Origin: Rhodoblastus sp963736175
Lineage (GTDB): Bacteria > Pseudomonadota > Alphaproteobacteria > Rhizobiales > Beijerinckiaceae
NCBI GenBank assembly: GCA_963736175.1
Contig: CAVTNU010000007.1
Location: forward strand, 68,450 to 132,449
DNA length: 64,000 nucleotides
Direction: 5' to 3'
Below, piece after piece: positions 1 to 8,742 of this stretch. Made by a program: the position numbers and the translations under genes. Under the pieces are notes generated by a model. That model worked only from the letters and a program-made list of their open reading frames with translations. It ran no database searches and was not told the DNA's origin. Numbering within the stretch: the stretch's first letter is position 1; each line of letters opens with the position of its first letter.

Positions 1-960
1 CGCAAGATTTCGGCGGCGATCGCGGCGGGCTGTTCGGTGATCCTGAAAGGTCCGGAGGAGACGCCGGCCTCCTGCATGGAGCTGGTGCGCGCCTATGTCG
101 ACGCCGGCCTGCCCAAGGGCGTGCTCAATCTGGTGTTCGGCGCGCCGGCTGAAATCTCCTCCTATCTGATCGCCCATCCGGTCATCCGCAAGATGTCTTT
201 CACGGGCTCGACGGCGGTGGGCAAGCAATTGGCGGCGCTCGCCGGCTTGCACATGAAGCGCGCGACCATGGAGCTGGGCGGCCACGCGCCGGCGATCGTC
301 TTCGAGGACGCCGATCTCGATCTCGCCGTGAAGATTCTCGGCGCCAACAAGTTCCGCAACGCCGGCCAGATATGCATCGCGCCGACGCGCTTTCTCGTGC
401 ATGACAGCCTTTATGACGGCTTTGTCGAGAAATTCACCGCTTTCGCCAAGGCGCAGAAGGTCGGCGACGGCATGGACAAGACGACCCGCATGGGCCCGCT
501 CGCCAATCCCCGCCGTGTCGAGGCGATGGACGCTTTCGTCGCCGACGCCGTATCGCATGGCGCCACGGTGCGGACCGGCGGCAAACGCATCGGCAACGAG
601 GGCTTCTTTTTCGAGCCGACGGTGCTGACCGACGTGCCGACGAGCGCGCGGATCATGAATGAGGAGCCGTTCGGGCCAGTCGCGCCGATCGGCCGCTTCT
701 CGACCTTCGAGGAGGCGGCCAAGGAGGCTAACCGCCTGCCTTACGGACTTGCGGCCTACGCCTACACGCGTTCGGCCAAGACGGCGGCGGCGATCGGCTC
801 CGTCATCGAAAGCGGCATGGTCTCGATCAATCATCACGGTCTGGCGCTGCCCGAAGTTCCCTTCGGCGGGGTCAAGGACTCCGGCTACGGTTCGGAAGGC
901 GGACTTGAGGCGATCGAGGCCTATCTGAACACTAAATTCGTCACCCTGGCGAACGTGTGA
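1..960 (+). CDS. Aldehyde dehydrogenase family protein, 5' end outside window
   Basis: The frame is open from base 1, so the N-terminal part lies upstream; about 319 residues are visible. Aldehyde dehydrogenases oxidise an aldehyde to the acid with NAD(P)+. The MELGGHAP segment holds the general-base Glu and FRNAGQICIAP holds the catalytic Cys. The C-terminal PFGGVKDSGYGSEGG stretch is the usual family ending. Overall it looks most like the succinate-semialdehyde dehydrogenase branch, but the substrate cannot be read from sequence. ilvD follows 90 bp downstream on the same strand. The family call is firm; substrate and full length are unknown. Confidence 0.9.
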   Translation, partial: RKISAAIAAGCSVILKGPEETPASCMELVRAYVDAGLPKGVLNLVFGAPAEISSYLIAHPVIRKMSFTGSTAVGKQLAALAGLHMKRATMELGGHAPAIVFEDADLDLAVKILGANKFRNAGQICIAPTRFLVHDSLYDGFVEKFTAFAKAQKVGDGMDKTTRMGPLANPRRVEAMDAFVADAVSHGATVRTGGKRIGNEGFFFEPTVLTDVPTSARIMNEEPFGPVAPIGRFSTFEEAAKEANRLPYGLAAYAYTRSAKTAAAIGSVIESGMVSINHHGLALPEVPFGGVKDSGYGSEGGLEAIEAYLNTKFVTLANV

Positions 961-1050
961 GCCAAACAGACGCGGCGCGCCCGACGTGGACGGGCGGGCC
1001 GCGAACGTGTATTGGCTCGCCTTTCCGCCGATAGAAACCCGAGACGTCCC

Positions 1051-2889
1051 ATGCCCGCATATCGTTCCCGCACTTCGACCCACGGCCGCAACATGGCGGG
1101 CGCGCGCGGTCTTTGGCGCGCCACCGGCATGAAGGACGAGGATTTCGGCAAGCCGATCATCGCCGTGGTCAATTCCTTCACGCAGTTCGTGCCGGGCCAC
1201 ATGCATCTCAAGGATCTCGGCCAGATGGTCGCCCGCGAGATCGAAAAAGCGGGCGGCGTCGCAAAGGAATTCAACACGATCGCCATCGACGACGGCATCG
1301 CGATGGGCCATTCCGGCATGCTCTATTCCCTGCCGTCCCGCGAAGTGATCGCCGACAGCGTCGAATACATGGTCAACGCGCACTGCGCTGACGCGATGGT
1401 GTGCATCTCCAACTGCGACAAGATCACCCCCGGCATGCTGATGGCGTCCCTGCGCCTGAACATTCCGACGGTTTTCGTGTCGGGCGGGCCGATGGAGGCG
1501 GGCAAGGTCACGCTCAAGGGCAAGACGCTGGCGGTCGATCTGATCGACGCGATGGTCGCCGCCGCCGATGAAAAGGTTTCTGACGCCGACGTGAGGACGA
1601 TGGAGCGCTCCGCCTGTCCGACCTGCGGCTCCTGCTCCGGCATGTTCACCGCCAATTCGATGAATTGCCTGACCGAAGCGCTGGGCCTTTCGCTGCCCGG
1701 CAACGGCACTCTGGTGGCGACCCACGCTGATCGCAAGGAGCTGTTTCTCGAAGCGGGGCGTCTCTGCGTCGACTTGTGCCGGCGCTATTACGAGCAGAAC
1801 GACGAGAGCGTTCTGCCGCGCGCCATCGCCACGTTCGAGGCGTTCGAGAACGCCATGACGCTCGACATCGCGATGGGCGGCTCGACCAATACGGTGCTGC
1901 ATCTTCTCGCCGCAGCCTATGAGGGCGGGGTGAACTTCACCATGGCCGACATCGATCGCCTGTCGCGCCGTGTTCCGGTGCTGTGCAAGGTCGCGCCGTC
2001 CGTGCCCGACGTGCATGTCGAGGACGTGCACCGCGCCGGCGGCATTTTCGGCATTCTTGGCGAATTGAACCGGGCCTGTCTGATCAATGCCGGGACCAGA
2101 ACAGTGCACAGCGCCAGTCTTGCCGAAGGCCTCGCGAAATGGGACGTCAAAGCCAGCAAGGGCAACGCCTTGCGGACGTTCTTCATGGCCGCGCCCGGCG
2201 GCGTGCCGACGCAGACGGCCTTCAGCCAGTCGGCGCGCTACGACCATCTCGACGACGACCGTAAAAGCGGCGTGATCCGCGACGCCGAACACGCGTTTTC
2301 CAAGGATGGCGGTCTGGCGGTGCTGTTTGGCAACGTGGCGCTCGACGGCGCTATCGTCAAAACGGCCGGCGTCGACGCCAGCGTTCTGAAATTTTCCGGC
2401 CCGGCCAAAGTCTATGAAAGCCAGGACGATGCGGTCGAAGCGATTTTGACGGGCAAGGTCGTCGCCGGCGATGTTGTGGTGATTCGCTACGAAGGCCCGC
2501 GCGGCGGACCGGGTATGCAGGAAATGCTCTATCCGACGTCCTACCTGAAATCCAAGGGCCTTGGCAAAGCCTGCGCGCTGATCACCGACGGGCGTTTTTC
2601 GGGCGGCACGTCCGGCCTGTCCATTGGCCACGTCTCGCCCGAGGCGGCCGAGGGCGGCGCGATCGCGCTGATCGAGAACGGCGATCTTGTCGAAATCGAC
2701 ATTCCCGCGCGCAGCTTGCGTCTCGGCTTGTCTGAGGAAGAACTCGCCCGCCGCCGCGCCGCGATGGAGGGCAGGGGCAAGGACGCCTGGGCGCCGATTG
2801 GGCGTCGGCGCGTCGTTTCGACGGCTCTGCGCGCCTACGCGTCAATGACGACGAGCGCCGCGAAAGGCGCCGTGCGCGTCGTTCCGTAA
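1051..2889 (+). CDS. ilvD: Dihydroxy-acid dehydratase
   Basis: This is the third common step of valine, leucine and isoleucine synthesis: dehydration of 2,3-dihydroxy-3-methyl acids to 2-oxo acids in the cytoplasm. The product is 612 residues, the family's usual length. The start MPAYRSRTSTHGRNMAGAR aligns with the classical IlvD N-terminus, so the ATG at 1051 is preferred over an in-frame start 39 bp upstream. Fe-S ligand cysteines are visible in CISNCDKITPGM and in CPTCGSCSGMF. The neighbours suggest no amino-acid operon. The gene looks intact. Confidence 0.97.
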   Translation: MPAYRSRTSTHGRNMAGARGLWRATGMKDEDFGKPIIAVVNSFTQFVPGHMHLKDLGQMVAREIEKAGGVAKEFNTIAIDDGIAMGHSGMLYSLPSREVIADSVEYMVNAHCADAMVCISNCDKITPGMLMASLRLNIPTVFVSGGPMEAGKVTLKGKTLAVDLIDAMVAAADEKVSDADVRTMERSACPTCGSCSGMFTANSMNCLTEALGLSLPGNGTLVATHADRKELFLEAGRLCVDLCRRYYEQNDESVLPRAIATFEAFENAMTLDIAMGGSTNTVLHLLAAAYEGGVNFTMADIDRLSRRVPVLCKVAPSVPDVHVEDVHRAGGIFGILGELNRACLINAGTRTVHSASLAEGLAKWDVKASKGNALRTFFMAAPGGVPTQTAFSQSARYDHLDDDRKSGVIRDAEHAFSKDGGLAVLFGNVALDGAIVKTAGVDASVLKFSGPAKVYESQDDAVEAILTGKVVAGDVVVIRYEGPRGGPGMQEMLYPTSYLKSKGLGKACALITDGRFSGGTSGLSIGHVSPEAAEGGAIALIENGDLVEIDIPARSLRLGLSEEELARRRAAMEGRGKDAWAPIGRRRVVSTALRAYASMTTSAAKGAVRVVP

Positions 2890-3307
2890 CGTTACGACGT
2901 CCCGCGCGCGTTGTTTTGAAAACTTAAATAAATTTTAAACAAACGTGGTTAACGCCGCGGCCGACATTTGCCGCTGGCTGGATATCGCCGAATGGACGCA
3001 GGGACGACGTTTTGGCGTTCTCCACATTTCTTTAAATCTTTGTTATAAAGCAAAGTAACTGGCGCGCGACGAGAATCGTCGATTGGCGCGGCCGGCGCGG
3101 AGGCGACGCGAAAACCCTTTGTGCGCCGCAGCATCGCGGCGATCTGCGACAAAAGGATATATCTCGAAATTCGATGTTTCGCGCTAAAACGCTATTATCG
3201 GAGAATCTTGCTGCTCGTCTGCACGACAAACGTCAAAAATCCGATGTAAAAAGGATGAGCCGAGGCGAAGCAAGCTGCTCTTGGTTAAAACAGGGAGGAC
3301 CCGCGTT
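2890..3307. other. Intergenic region upstream of the acetate permease operon
   Basis: These 418 bp between ilvD and the DUF485-actP pair hold no convincing gene. The stretch 2911-2945 is AT-rich and includes TTAA-N7-TTAA (2924-2938), but in such AT-rich sequence this may be chance. A second AT-rich patch lies near 3025-3060. It presumably carries the promoter of the actP operon; I could not assign -35/-10 or sigma-54 boxes. Confidence 0.5.
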
Positions 3308-3613
3308 ATGGCTGCGGATATTCAGACTATACAAAACAACCCAAAGTATCAGGAGCTGGTGTCGACCAGAAAATCGCTCGGCTGGACTTTGTCCCTCGTC
3401 ATGCTGGCGATCTATTTCGGCTTCATCCTCCTCGTCGCCTTCGACAAGGCCTTGCTTGGCACGCCTTTGGCGGCCGGCGCCGTCACCACCGTCGGCATTC
3501 CGATCGGATTGTTCGTCATCATCTCGGCTTTCGTGCTCACCGGCATTTACGTCGCCAAGGCCAATGCCAAATATGACACGTTGACCCGCCAGATCGTCGA
3601 GGAGAGCAAGTGA
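3308..3613 (+). CDS. DUF485 small membrane protein (YjcH-like), partner of acetate permease
   Basis: A 101-residue inner-membrane protein with two hydrophobic spans (about residues 27-48 and 58-84). The N-terminal pattern of IQNNPKYQELVSTRKSLGW is typical of DUF485, which precedes actP in many proteobacteria; its exact role in acetate uptake is not settled. The ATG at 3308 is preferred over one 27 bp upstream because a GGGAGGA ribosome site sits just before it. The stop codon overlaps the ATG of the next gene by one base, so the two are translationally coupled. Confidence 0.92.
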   Translation: MAADIQTIQNNPKYQELVSTRKSLGWTLSLVMLAIYFGFILLVAFDKALLGTPLAAGAVTTVGIPIGLFVIISAFVLTGIYVAKANAKYDTLTRQIVEESK

Positions 3614-5292
3614 TGTCGCGCTTCAAGACCTTTTTCTCCGCGGCGCTCTTCGCCGCGCTGGCGACGCCGGCGCTTGCCGACGCCATTGCCGGCCAGGTCG
3701 AAAAACAGGAGACCAATTGGGTCGCCATTTCGATGTTTTTCGGCTTCGTTCTGCTGACCCTGGGCATCACCTACTGGGCGGCGAAAAAGACCCGTTCGGC
3801 GGCGCAGTTCTACGCGGCCGGCGGCGGCATCACCGGCCTTCAAAACGGCCTCGCCATCGCCGGCGACTATATGTCGGCGGCGTCCTTCCTCGGCATTTCC
3901 GGCCTCGTCTATTTGTCCGGCTATGACGGTCTGATCTATTCCGTCGGCTGGCTGGTCGGCTGGCCGATCGTCACCTTCCTGATCGCGGAGCCTCTGCGCA
4001 ACCTCGGCAAGTTCACCTTCGCCGACGTCGCTTCGTTCCGCTTCTCGCAGACGCCGATCCGCATTCTTGCGGCCTGCGGCACGCTGGTGACGGTGGCCTT
4101 CTACCTGATCGCCCAGATGGTCGGCGCGGGCAGCTTGATCAAGCTGCTGTTCGGCCTCGATTACGCCTACGCGGTGGTGATCGTCGGCGCGCTGATGATC
4201 GTCTATGTGACGTTCGGCGGCATGGTGGCGACGACCTGGGTGCAGATCATCAAGGCCTGCCTGCTGCTCGCCGGCGCAACCTTCATGGCCTTCATGGTTC
4301 TGGCGAAGTTCGGCTTCAGCCCGGAAGCGCTGTTCGCCAAGGCGGTCGAAGTCCATCCGAAGCATCTTGCGATCATGGAGCCCGGCTCGCTTATCGTCAA
4401 ACCGCTCTCGGCGATCTCGCTGGGTCTGGCCTTGATGTTCGGCACCGCCGGCCTGCCGCATATTCTGATGCGCTTCTTCACCGTGGCCGACGCCAAGGCG
4501 GCGCGTAAGTCGGTGTTTTACGCCACCGGCTTCATCGGCTACTTCTACATCCTGACCTTCATCATCGGCTTCGGCGCGATCGTGCTGGTTTCGACCAATC
4601 CCGAATATCTCACCGATGCGGCCAAGGGCCTCACGGCGATCAAGGGCACGTCGAACATGGCGGCGATCCATCTGGCCAACGCGGTCGGCGGCAACGTCTT
4701 CCTGGGCTTCATTTCGGCGGTGGCTTTCGCCACGATCCTCGCGGTCGTGTCGGGTCTGACGCTGTCGGGCGCCTCGGCGATCAGCCACGACCTTTACGCC
4801 ACGGTGATCAAGGGCGGCAAAGCCAACGAACAGGATGAAATCTGGGTCTCGAAAGCGGCGACCATTGCGCTCGGCATCATCGCCGTGATTCTGGGCATCG
4901 TGTTCGAAAAACAGAACGTCGCCTTCATGGTCGGCCTCGCCTTCTCCATCGCGGCCTCGTGCAACTTCCCGGTCCTGCTGATGTCCATCATGTGGAAAGG
5001 CATGACCACCAGGGGCGCCGTCATCGGCGGCTTCCTCGGCCTGATTTCGGCGCTCGTGGGCGTCGTGCTCTCGCCGTCGGTGTGGGAAGCCACGATGGGC
5101 AATCCGAAGGGTTCGGCTTTGTTCCAGATCGCCAATCCGGCGCTGTTCTCGATGGCTCTGGCCTTCATCGGCATCTGGTTGTTCTCGGTCACCGACAAGT
5201 CGGCTCGCGGCAAGGAAGACAAGGACGGCTTCGACGCGCAATATGTGCGCGCGCAGACCGGCATCGGCGCTTCCGGCGCGGCCTCGCACTAA
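3613..5292 (+). CDS. actP: Cation/acetate symporter, sodium:solute symporter family
   Basis: A polytopic inner-membrane permease that takes up acetate and other short carboxylates with a cation. The 559 residues begin with a cleavable Sec-like signal ending in TPALADA, as in ActP, followed by about 13 hydrophobic spans. Family stretches include FYAAGGGITGLQNGLAIAGD and YMSAASFLGISGLVYLSGYD. The ATG at 3613 overlaps the TGA of the DUF485 gene, with GAGGAG 8 bp upstream; a GTG three bases earlier is less likely. A strong terminator follows. Acetate uptake fits the acyl-CoA and regulatory genes nearby. Confidence 0.95.
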   Translation: MSRFKTFFSAALFAALATPALADAIAGQVEKQETNWVAISMFFGFVLLTLGITYWAAKKTRSAAQFYAAGGGITGLQNGLAIAGDYMSAASFLGISGLVYLSGYDGLIYSVGWLVGWPIVTFLIAEPLRNLGKFTFADVASFRFSQTPIRILAACGTLVTVAFYLIAQMVGAGSLIKLLFGLDYAYAVVIVGALMIVYVTFGGMVATTWVQIIKACLLLAGATFMAFMVLAKFGFSPEALFAKAVEVHPKHLAIMEPGSLIVKPLSAISLGLALMFGTAGLPHILMRFFTVADAKAARKSVFYATGFIGYFYILTFIIGFGAIVLVSTNPEYLTDAAKGLTAIKGTSNMAAIHLANAVGGNVFLGFISAVAFATILAVVSGLTLSGASAISHDLYATVIKGGKANEQDEIWVSKAATIALGIIAVILGIVFEKQNVAFMVGLAFSIAASCNFPVLLMSIMWKGMTTRGAVIGGFLGLISALVGVVLSPSVWEATMGNPKGSALFQIANPALFSMALAFIGIWLFSVTDKSARGKEDKDGFDAQYVRAQTGIGASGAASH

Positions 5293-5302
5293 GCCTCAGG
5301 CA

Positions 5303-5338
5303 AGCCGGGCGCGAATATTCGCGCCCGGCTTTTCTTTT
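5303..5338 (+). terminator. Rho-independent terminator after actP
   Basis: Seen directly: a perfect palindrome with arms AGCCGGGCGCGAAT and ATTCGCGCCCGGCT (5303-5330) followed by TTTCTTTT. It starts 10 bp after the actP stop and would separate the permease transcript from the DUF294 gene downstream. Confidence 0.93.
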
Positions 5339-5394
5339 GCGGACGAACGCCGCATTCGCTTTCCTATGGGCAGCCCGGTTCGCCTGAACCTGTC

Positions 5395-5400
5395 AGGAGG
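5395..5400 (+). promoter_or_regulatory. Shine-Dalgarno site supporting a TTG start
   Basis: A consensus AGGAGG lies 5 bp before the TTG at 5406. No ATG or GTG in that frame has a comparable site nearby, so the rare TTG start of the DUF294 protein is accepted on this basis. Confidence 0.8.
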
Positions 5401-5405
5401 CTCTT

Positions 5406-7202
5406 TTGCCCAAATCCTTCGACGCGTCCGGCGCGCCATTCGATCGGCTGTCGCCGCAAGAAACCGAGAACCTGCGGGCGGCGATCGACATCGTCTATTT
5501 TCGTCCCGACGAGACGATCATTGCGCAGGACGGGGAGCCGGCCGGGCTTTTTGTCGTCATCAAGGGCTGCGTCGAGGAACGCGACGGCGCCGAACTGATC
5601 GGCCTGCGTGGTCTCAAAGACGTGTTCGACAGTCGGGCTTTGGTGCAGGGCGGCGGCTCGAACGCTTTTGTCGCCCGCGAGGAAACGCTCTGCTATCTGC
5701 TGCCGCGCGCGGTCGTGCTTGAACTCATCAACGCCAATCCACGCTTCGGCGCCTTTTTCTTTCTCGATATTTCACGCAAGCTCGACGCCGTCGCGCAAGA
5801 CGTGGAAACCGCGCACATCGGCGCGACCATGAACGCGCGCGTCGGCGATCTGTTTCTGCACAAGGCCTGCGTCATCGATGCAAACGACTCCATCGCGCAC
5901 GCCGGCCAGAAAATGCAGGAAACGGATTGCAACGCGCTATTCGTGCGCGATGGCGAACGCGTGGGAGTCGTCACCGGCATGAATTTGTCCAAGGCCTGCG
6001 TGCTTAAACGCATGTCGGTCGACACGCCGGTCGCCTCGATCAGCCAATTCGACGTTATTTCGGTGATGAAAGAGGACTTTGTCTCGCACGCGCTGCTGCT
6101 GATGACTAAGCACAACAAACGCCGTCTCGCGGTCGTGCAGGACCGCGAATATGTGGGTTTTCTCGAAGACATTGACCTGTTGAGTTTTCTCGCAGGCAAC
6201 GCGCAACTGGTCGCCGGCCGCATCGATCGCGCGCCCTCATTGGCCGAACTGGGCGCCGCCGCCCCGGAGATTTCGGCGCAGGTGCGGATGTTGCGTCGGC
6301 AGGGCGTCAAGATCGAAACCGTCTGCGAAATCATTTCCGATCTCAATCGCCATCTCTTCGCCAAGCTGTTCGCCATGACGGCGCCGGACGAAATTCGGGC
6401 CAAGGGCTGTCTGATCGTCATGGGCAGCGAAGGGCGCGGCGAGCAGACTGTGCGCACCGATCAGGACAACGGCCTTATCCTGGCGGAGCCCGTCGATGCC
6501 GCGGCGCTGGAAAAATTCCGGCAGGACTTCTCCGGCGCGCTTGAGCGCTTCGGATTTCCGCCCTGTCCGGGCGGCGTGATGGTGAACAACCCGCTGTGGT
6601 CGCGCACGCTGGACGAATACAGACGCGATTTCGCCGTCTGGACGCATCGGCCGGACGAACATGCGCATATGAGCGTCGCCATCTTCTATGACGCCGACGC
6701 CGTCGCTGGCGATCCCTCCCTGTTGCGCAAGGCCAAGACGGCCCTGGTGCGGGGTCTTGCCGACGAGCGCGCCTTTATGGGCCGTTTCGCGCGCGCCGTT
6801 GACGCATTCGACACGCCCATCGGACTTTTCAACAATCTCAAGACTTCGGAAGGGGACGGCGACGCGCTCGATTTGAAAAAAGGCGGCATTTTTCCGATCG
6901 TGCATGGCGTGCGCGCGCTCGCGATCGAACGCGGGCTTGAGGAGACCAACACGCTCAAACGTCTGGCGCGTCTGGCCGAGCTTGACGTGCTCAAGACGGA
7001 ATTCGCGCGCGATCTGACGCAGTCGCTGAATTATTTGATGACATTGCGCCTTGACGCGCAATTGGCGGCTTTGGCGAGCGGCAGCCTGTTGCGCCCCAGC
7101 GGACTCTCGACGTTGGAGCGCGACCTGTTGCGCGACTCCTTCCATGTGGTGAAGCAATTGCGCGAAATCGTCCGCCGCCATTTCAATACGGGCGCATTCT
7201 AG
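5406..7202 (+). CDS. cNMP-binding/CBS/DUF294 nucleotidyltransferase-like regulator
   Basis: A 598-residue cytoplasmic signalling protein. Order seen: a cyclic-nucleotide-binding-like domain (about 15-125), a CBS pair (about 145-270), a DUF294 nucleotidyltransferase core (about 300-440) with GSEGRGEQTVRTDQDNGL holding the GS and DxD-type residues, and a helical C-terminal DUF294_C region. The family resembles the GlnD nucleotidyltransferase domain and often sits beside actP and a DEDDh exonuclease, as here; its target is not known to me. It begins with TTG behind AGGAGG. Its stop overlaps the next start by one base. A role in sensing energy or carbon state is inference from the CBS and cNMP domains. 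Confidence 0.88.
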   Translation: MPKSFDASGAPFDRLSPQETENLRAAIDIVYFRPDETIIAQDGEPAGLFVVIKGCVEERDGAELIGLRGLKDVFDSRALVQGGGSNAFVAREETLCYLLPRAVVLELINANPRFGAFFFLDISRKLDAVAQDVETAHIGATMNARVGDLFLHKACVIDANDSIAHAGQKMQETDCNALFVRDGERVGVVTGMNLSKACVLKRMSVDTPVASISQFDVISVMKEDFVSHALLLMTKHNKRRLAVVQDREYVGFLEDIDLLSFLAGNAQLVAGRIDRAPSLAELGAAAPEISAQVRMLRRQGVKIETVCEIISDLNRHLFAKLFAMTAPDEIRAKGCLIVMGSEGRGEQTVRTDQDNGLILAEPVDAAALEKFRQDFSGALERFGFPPCPGGVMVNNPLWSRTLDEYRRDFAVWTHRPDEHAHMSVAIFYDADAVAGDPSLLRKAKTALVRGLADERAFMGRFARAVDAFDTPIGLFNNLKTSEGDGDALDLKKGGIFPIVHGVRALAIERGLEETNTLKRLARLAELDVLKTEFARDLTQSLNYLMTLRLDAQLAALASGSLLRPSGLSTLERDLLRDSFHVVKQLREIVRRHFNTGAF

Positions 7203-7873
7203 TGCTGCCGCGTTGGATCAAACGCCGATTTCATCAGGCCACGCTCGGCGACCAATCCTATCGTTATCTGTTCAAGCCCGGCCCCGAAGACGAGGCTGTG
7301 TCGATTGACTGCGAGACGACGGGACTGGATCGCAGGCGCGACGACATTATCACCATCGCGGCGGTGAAAATTCGCGGCAATCGCATTCTGACCAGCGAGT
7401 TGTTTCAGGCGGTCGTGCGCCCTGAGGTGAAGATCAACGCCGAGGCGATCAAGGTGCATCGGCTGCGCGAAGCCGATGTCGAACATGGCCGTCCGATTCG
7501 CGAAGTGCTGCCGGAATTGTTGCATTTCATTGGCGGACGCCCGCTGATCGGCTATTACATCGACTTCGACGTCGCCATGCTGAATTGCCATCTCTTGCCT
7601 TTTCTCGGCATCGAATTGCCCAATCCGCTGATCGAGGTTTCGAAACTTTATTACGATCGCAAATACGACAACGCGCCGCCCGGCACCCATGTCGATCTGT
7701 CCTTCGTCAATATTCTCGAAGACCTGAAGCTGCCGGTCCTGGAGCAGCATGACGCATACGCCGACGCGCTGATGACGGCGATGATGTATCTCGGCCTCAA
7801 GGATCTGGTGGCGCGCGGCGTGCGCATTCCAAGGCCGCGGCATAAAGGCTTGCAGGATTTCCACGGCGGTTGA
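7202..7873 (+). CDS. DEDDh 3'-5' exonuclease, DNA polymerase III epsilon-like
   Basis: A 223-residue exonuclease domain protein. The Exo I motif SIDCETTGLD supplies the first Asp and Glu, Exo II is in GYYIDFDVAMLN, and Exo III is EQHDAYADALMT with His and Asp, so all DEDDh catalytic residues are present. It starts with GTG that overlaps the TAG of the DUF294 gene, showing coupling. It is a stand-alone exonuclease, too short and too different to be the replicative DnaQ. Pairing with the DUF294 protein beside actP is a recurring arrangement; the substrate is not established. Confidence 0.88.
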   Translation: MLPRWIKRRFHQATLGDQSYRYLFKPGPEDEAVSIDCETTGLDRRRDDIITIAAVKIRGNRILTSELFQAVVRPEVKINAEAIKVHRLREADVEHGRPIREVLPELLHFIGGRPLIGYYIDFDVAMLNCHLLPFLGIELPNPLIEVSKLYYDRKYDNAPPGTHVDLSFVNILEDLKLPVLEQHDAYADALMTAMMYLGLKDLVARGVRIPRPRHKGLQDFHGG

Positions 7874-7923
7874 GCCGCCGCTCGACTTGGCGCCGCGGCA
7901 AAAACTCTTATGCTCCGGCGCGA

Positions 7924-8724
7924 ATGGAAAACCAGCGGGGGCGTCGGTCATTGAGCGCGATCACCAAATTCGAGAAACGTGGCGAAATCGGCCATTTCGT
8001 CTTCAACCGGCCGCAGGCGCGCAACGCCCTGACTTTCGAGATGTACGAGCATTTGCGCGAAGCCTGCGCGGCCGTCGACGCCGACGCTTCGATCAAGGCC
8101 CTGCTGATTTACGGAGCCGGCGACAAAGCCTTTGCCGCCGGCACTGACATCGCCGAATTTCGCGCCTTCAAAACGCCGCAGGACGCCGTCGATTATGAAA
8201 TCAAGGTCGACCGTGTTTTCACCGCGTTGGAGAATTGCCGCGCGCCGACCATCGCCGCGATCGTCGGGGCCTGCACCGGCGGCGGCGCCGCGATCGCCGC
8301 ATGTTGCGACCTGCGCATCGCGGCGTCGAACGCGCGTTTCGGTTTCCCCATCGCCCGCACGCTCGGCAATTGCCTGTCGGTCACCAATTACGCGCGCTTG
8401 GCGGCGCTGATCGGCCCGGCGCGGATCAAGGACCTGATCTTCACTGCGCGGTTGATCGACGCGGAAGAAGCGCGCCTGTTCGGCTTCGTCAGCGAGATTG
8501 TCGCCGATCCGGCGGCGTTGCACGCGCGCGCCGAGGCGCTGGCGACGACGGTCGCCGGCCATGCGCCCCTGACCATGCGCGCCACCAAGGAGGCGCTGGC
8601 GCGCATCAGGGGCAAGGTCGACGCCGGCGACGACCTCGTGGTGCAATGCTACATGAGTGAGGATTTTCAGGAAGGCATGGAAGCCTTTCTTGAAAAGCGC
8701 AATCCGCAGTGGCGAGGAAAATAG
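7924..8724 (+). CDS. Enoyl-CoA hydratase/isomerase family protein
   Basis: A crotonase-fold protein of about 266 residues that would hydrate or isomerise an acyl-CoA thioester in the cytoplasm. The oxyanion-hole segments are visible as FAAGTDIAEF and VGACTGGGAAIAACCDLRI. The start is uncertain: an in-frame upstream start (7870) overlaps the exonuclease gene, the ATG at 7924 gives a normal length, and a TTG at 7951 would give 257 residues. The stop faces the convergent quinone oxidoreductase gene 18 bp away. The exact substrate is unknown. Confidence 0.85.
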   Translation: MENQRGRRSLSAITKFEKRGEIGHFVFNRPQARNALTFEMYEHLREACAAVDADASIKALLIYGAGDKAFAAGTDIAEFRAFKTPQDAVDYEIKVDRVFTALENCRAPTIAAIVGACTGGGAAIAACCDLRIAASNARFGFPIARTLGNCLSVTNYARLAALIGPARIKDLIFTARLIDAEEARLFGFVSEIVADPAALHARAEALATTVAGHAPLTMRATKEALARIRGKVDAGDDLVVQCYMSEDFQEGMEAFLEKRNPQWRGK

Positions 8725-8742
8725 CGGCGCTTTTTCTGCCGT

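Noticed and set aside
3547..5289. 580-residue open frame on the minus strand over actP
   Set aside because: His/Arg/Asp-rich antisense frame typical of high-GC genes; actP on the plus strand has full family similarity.
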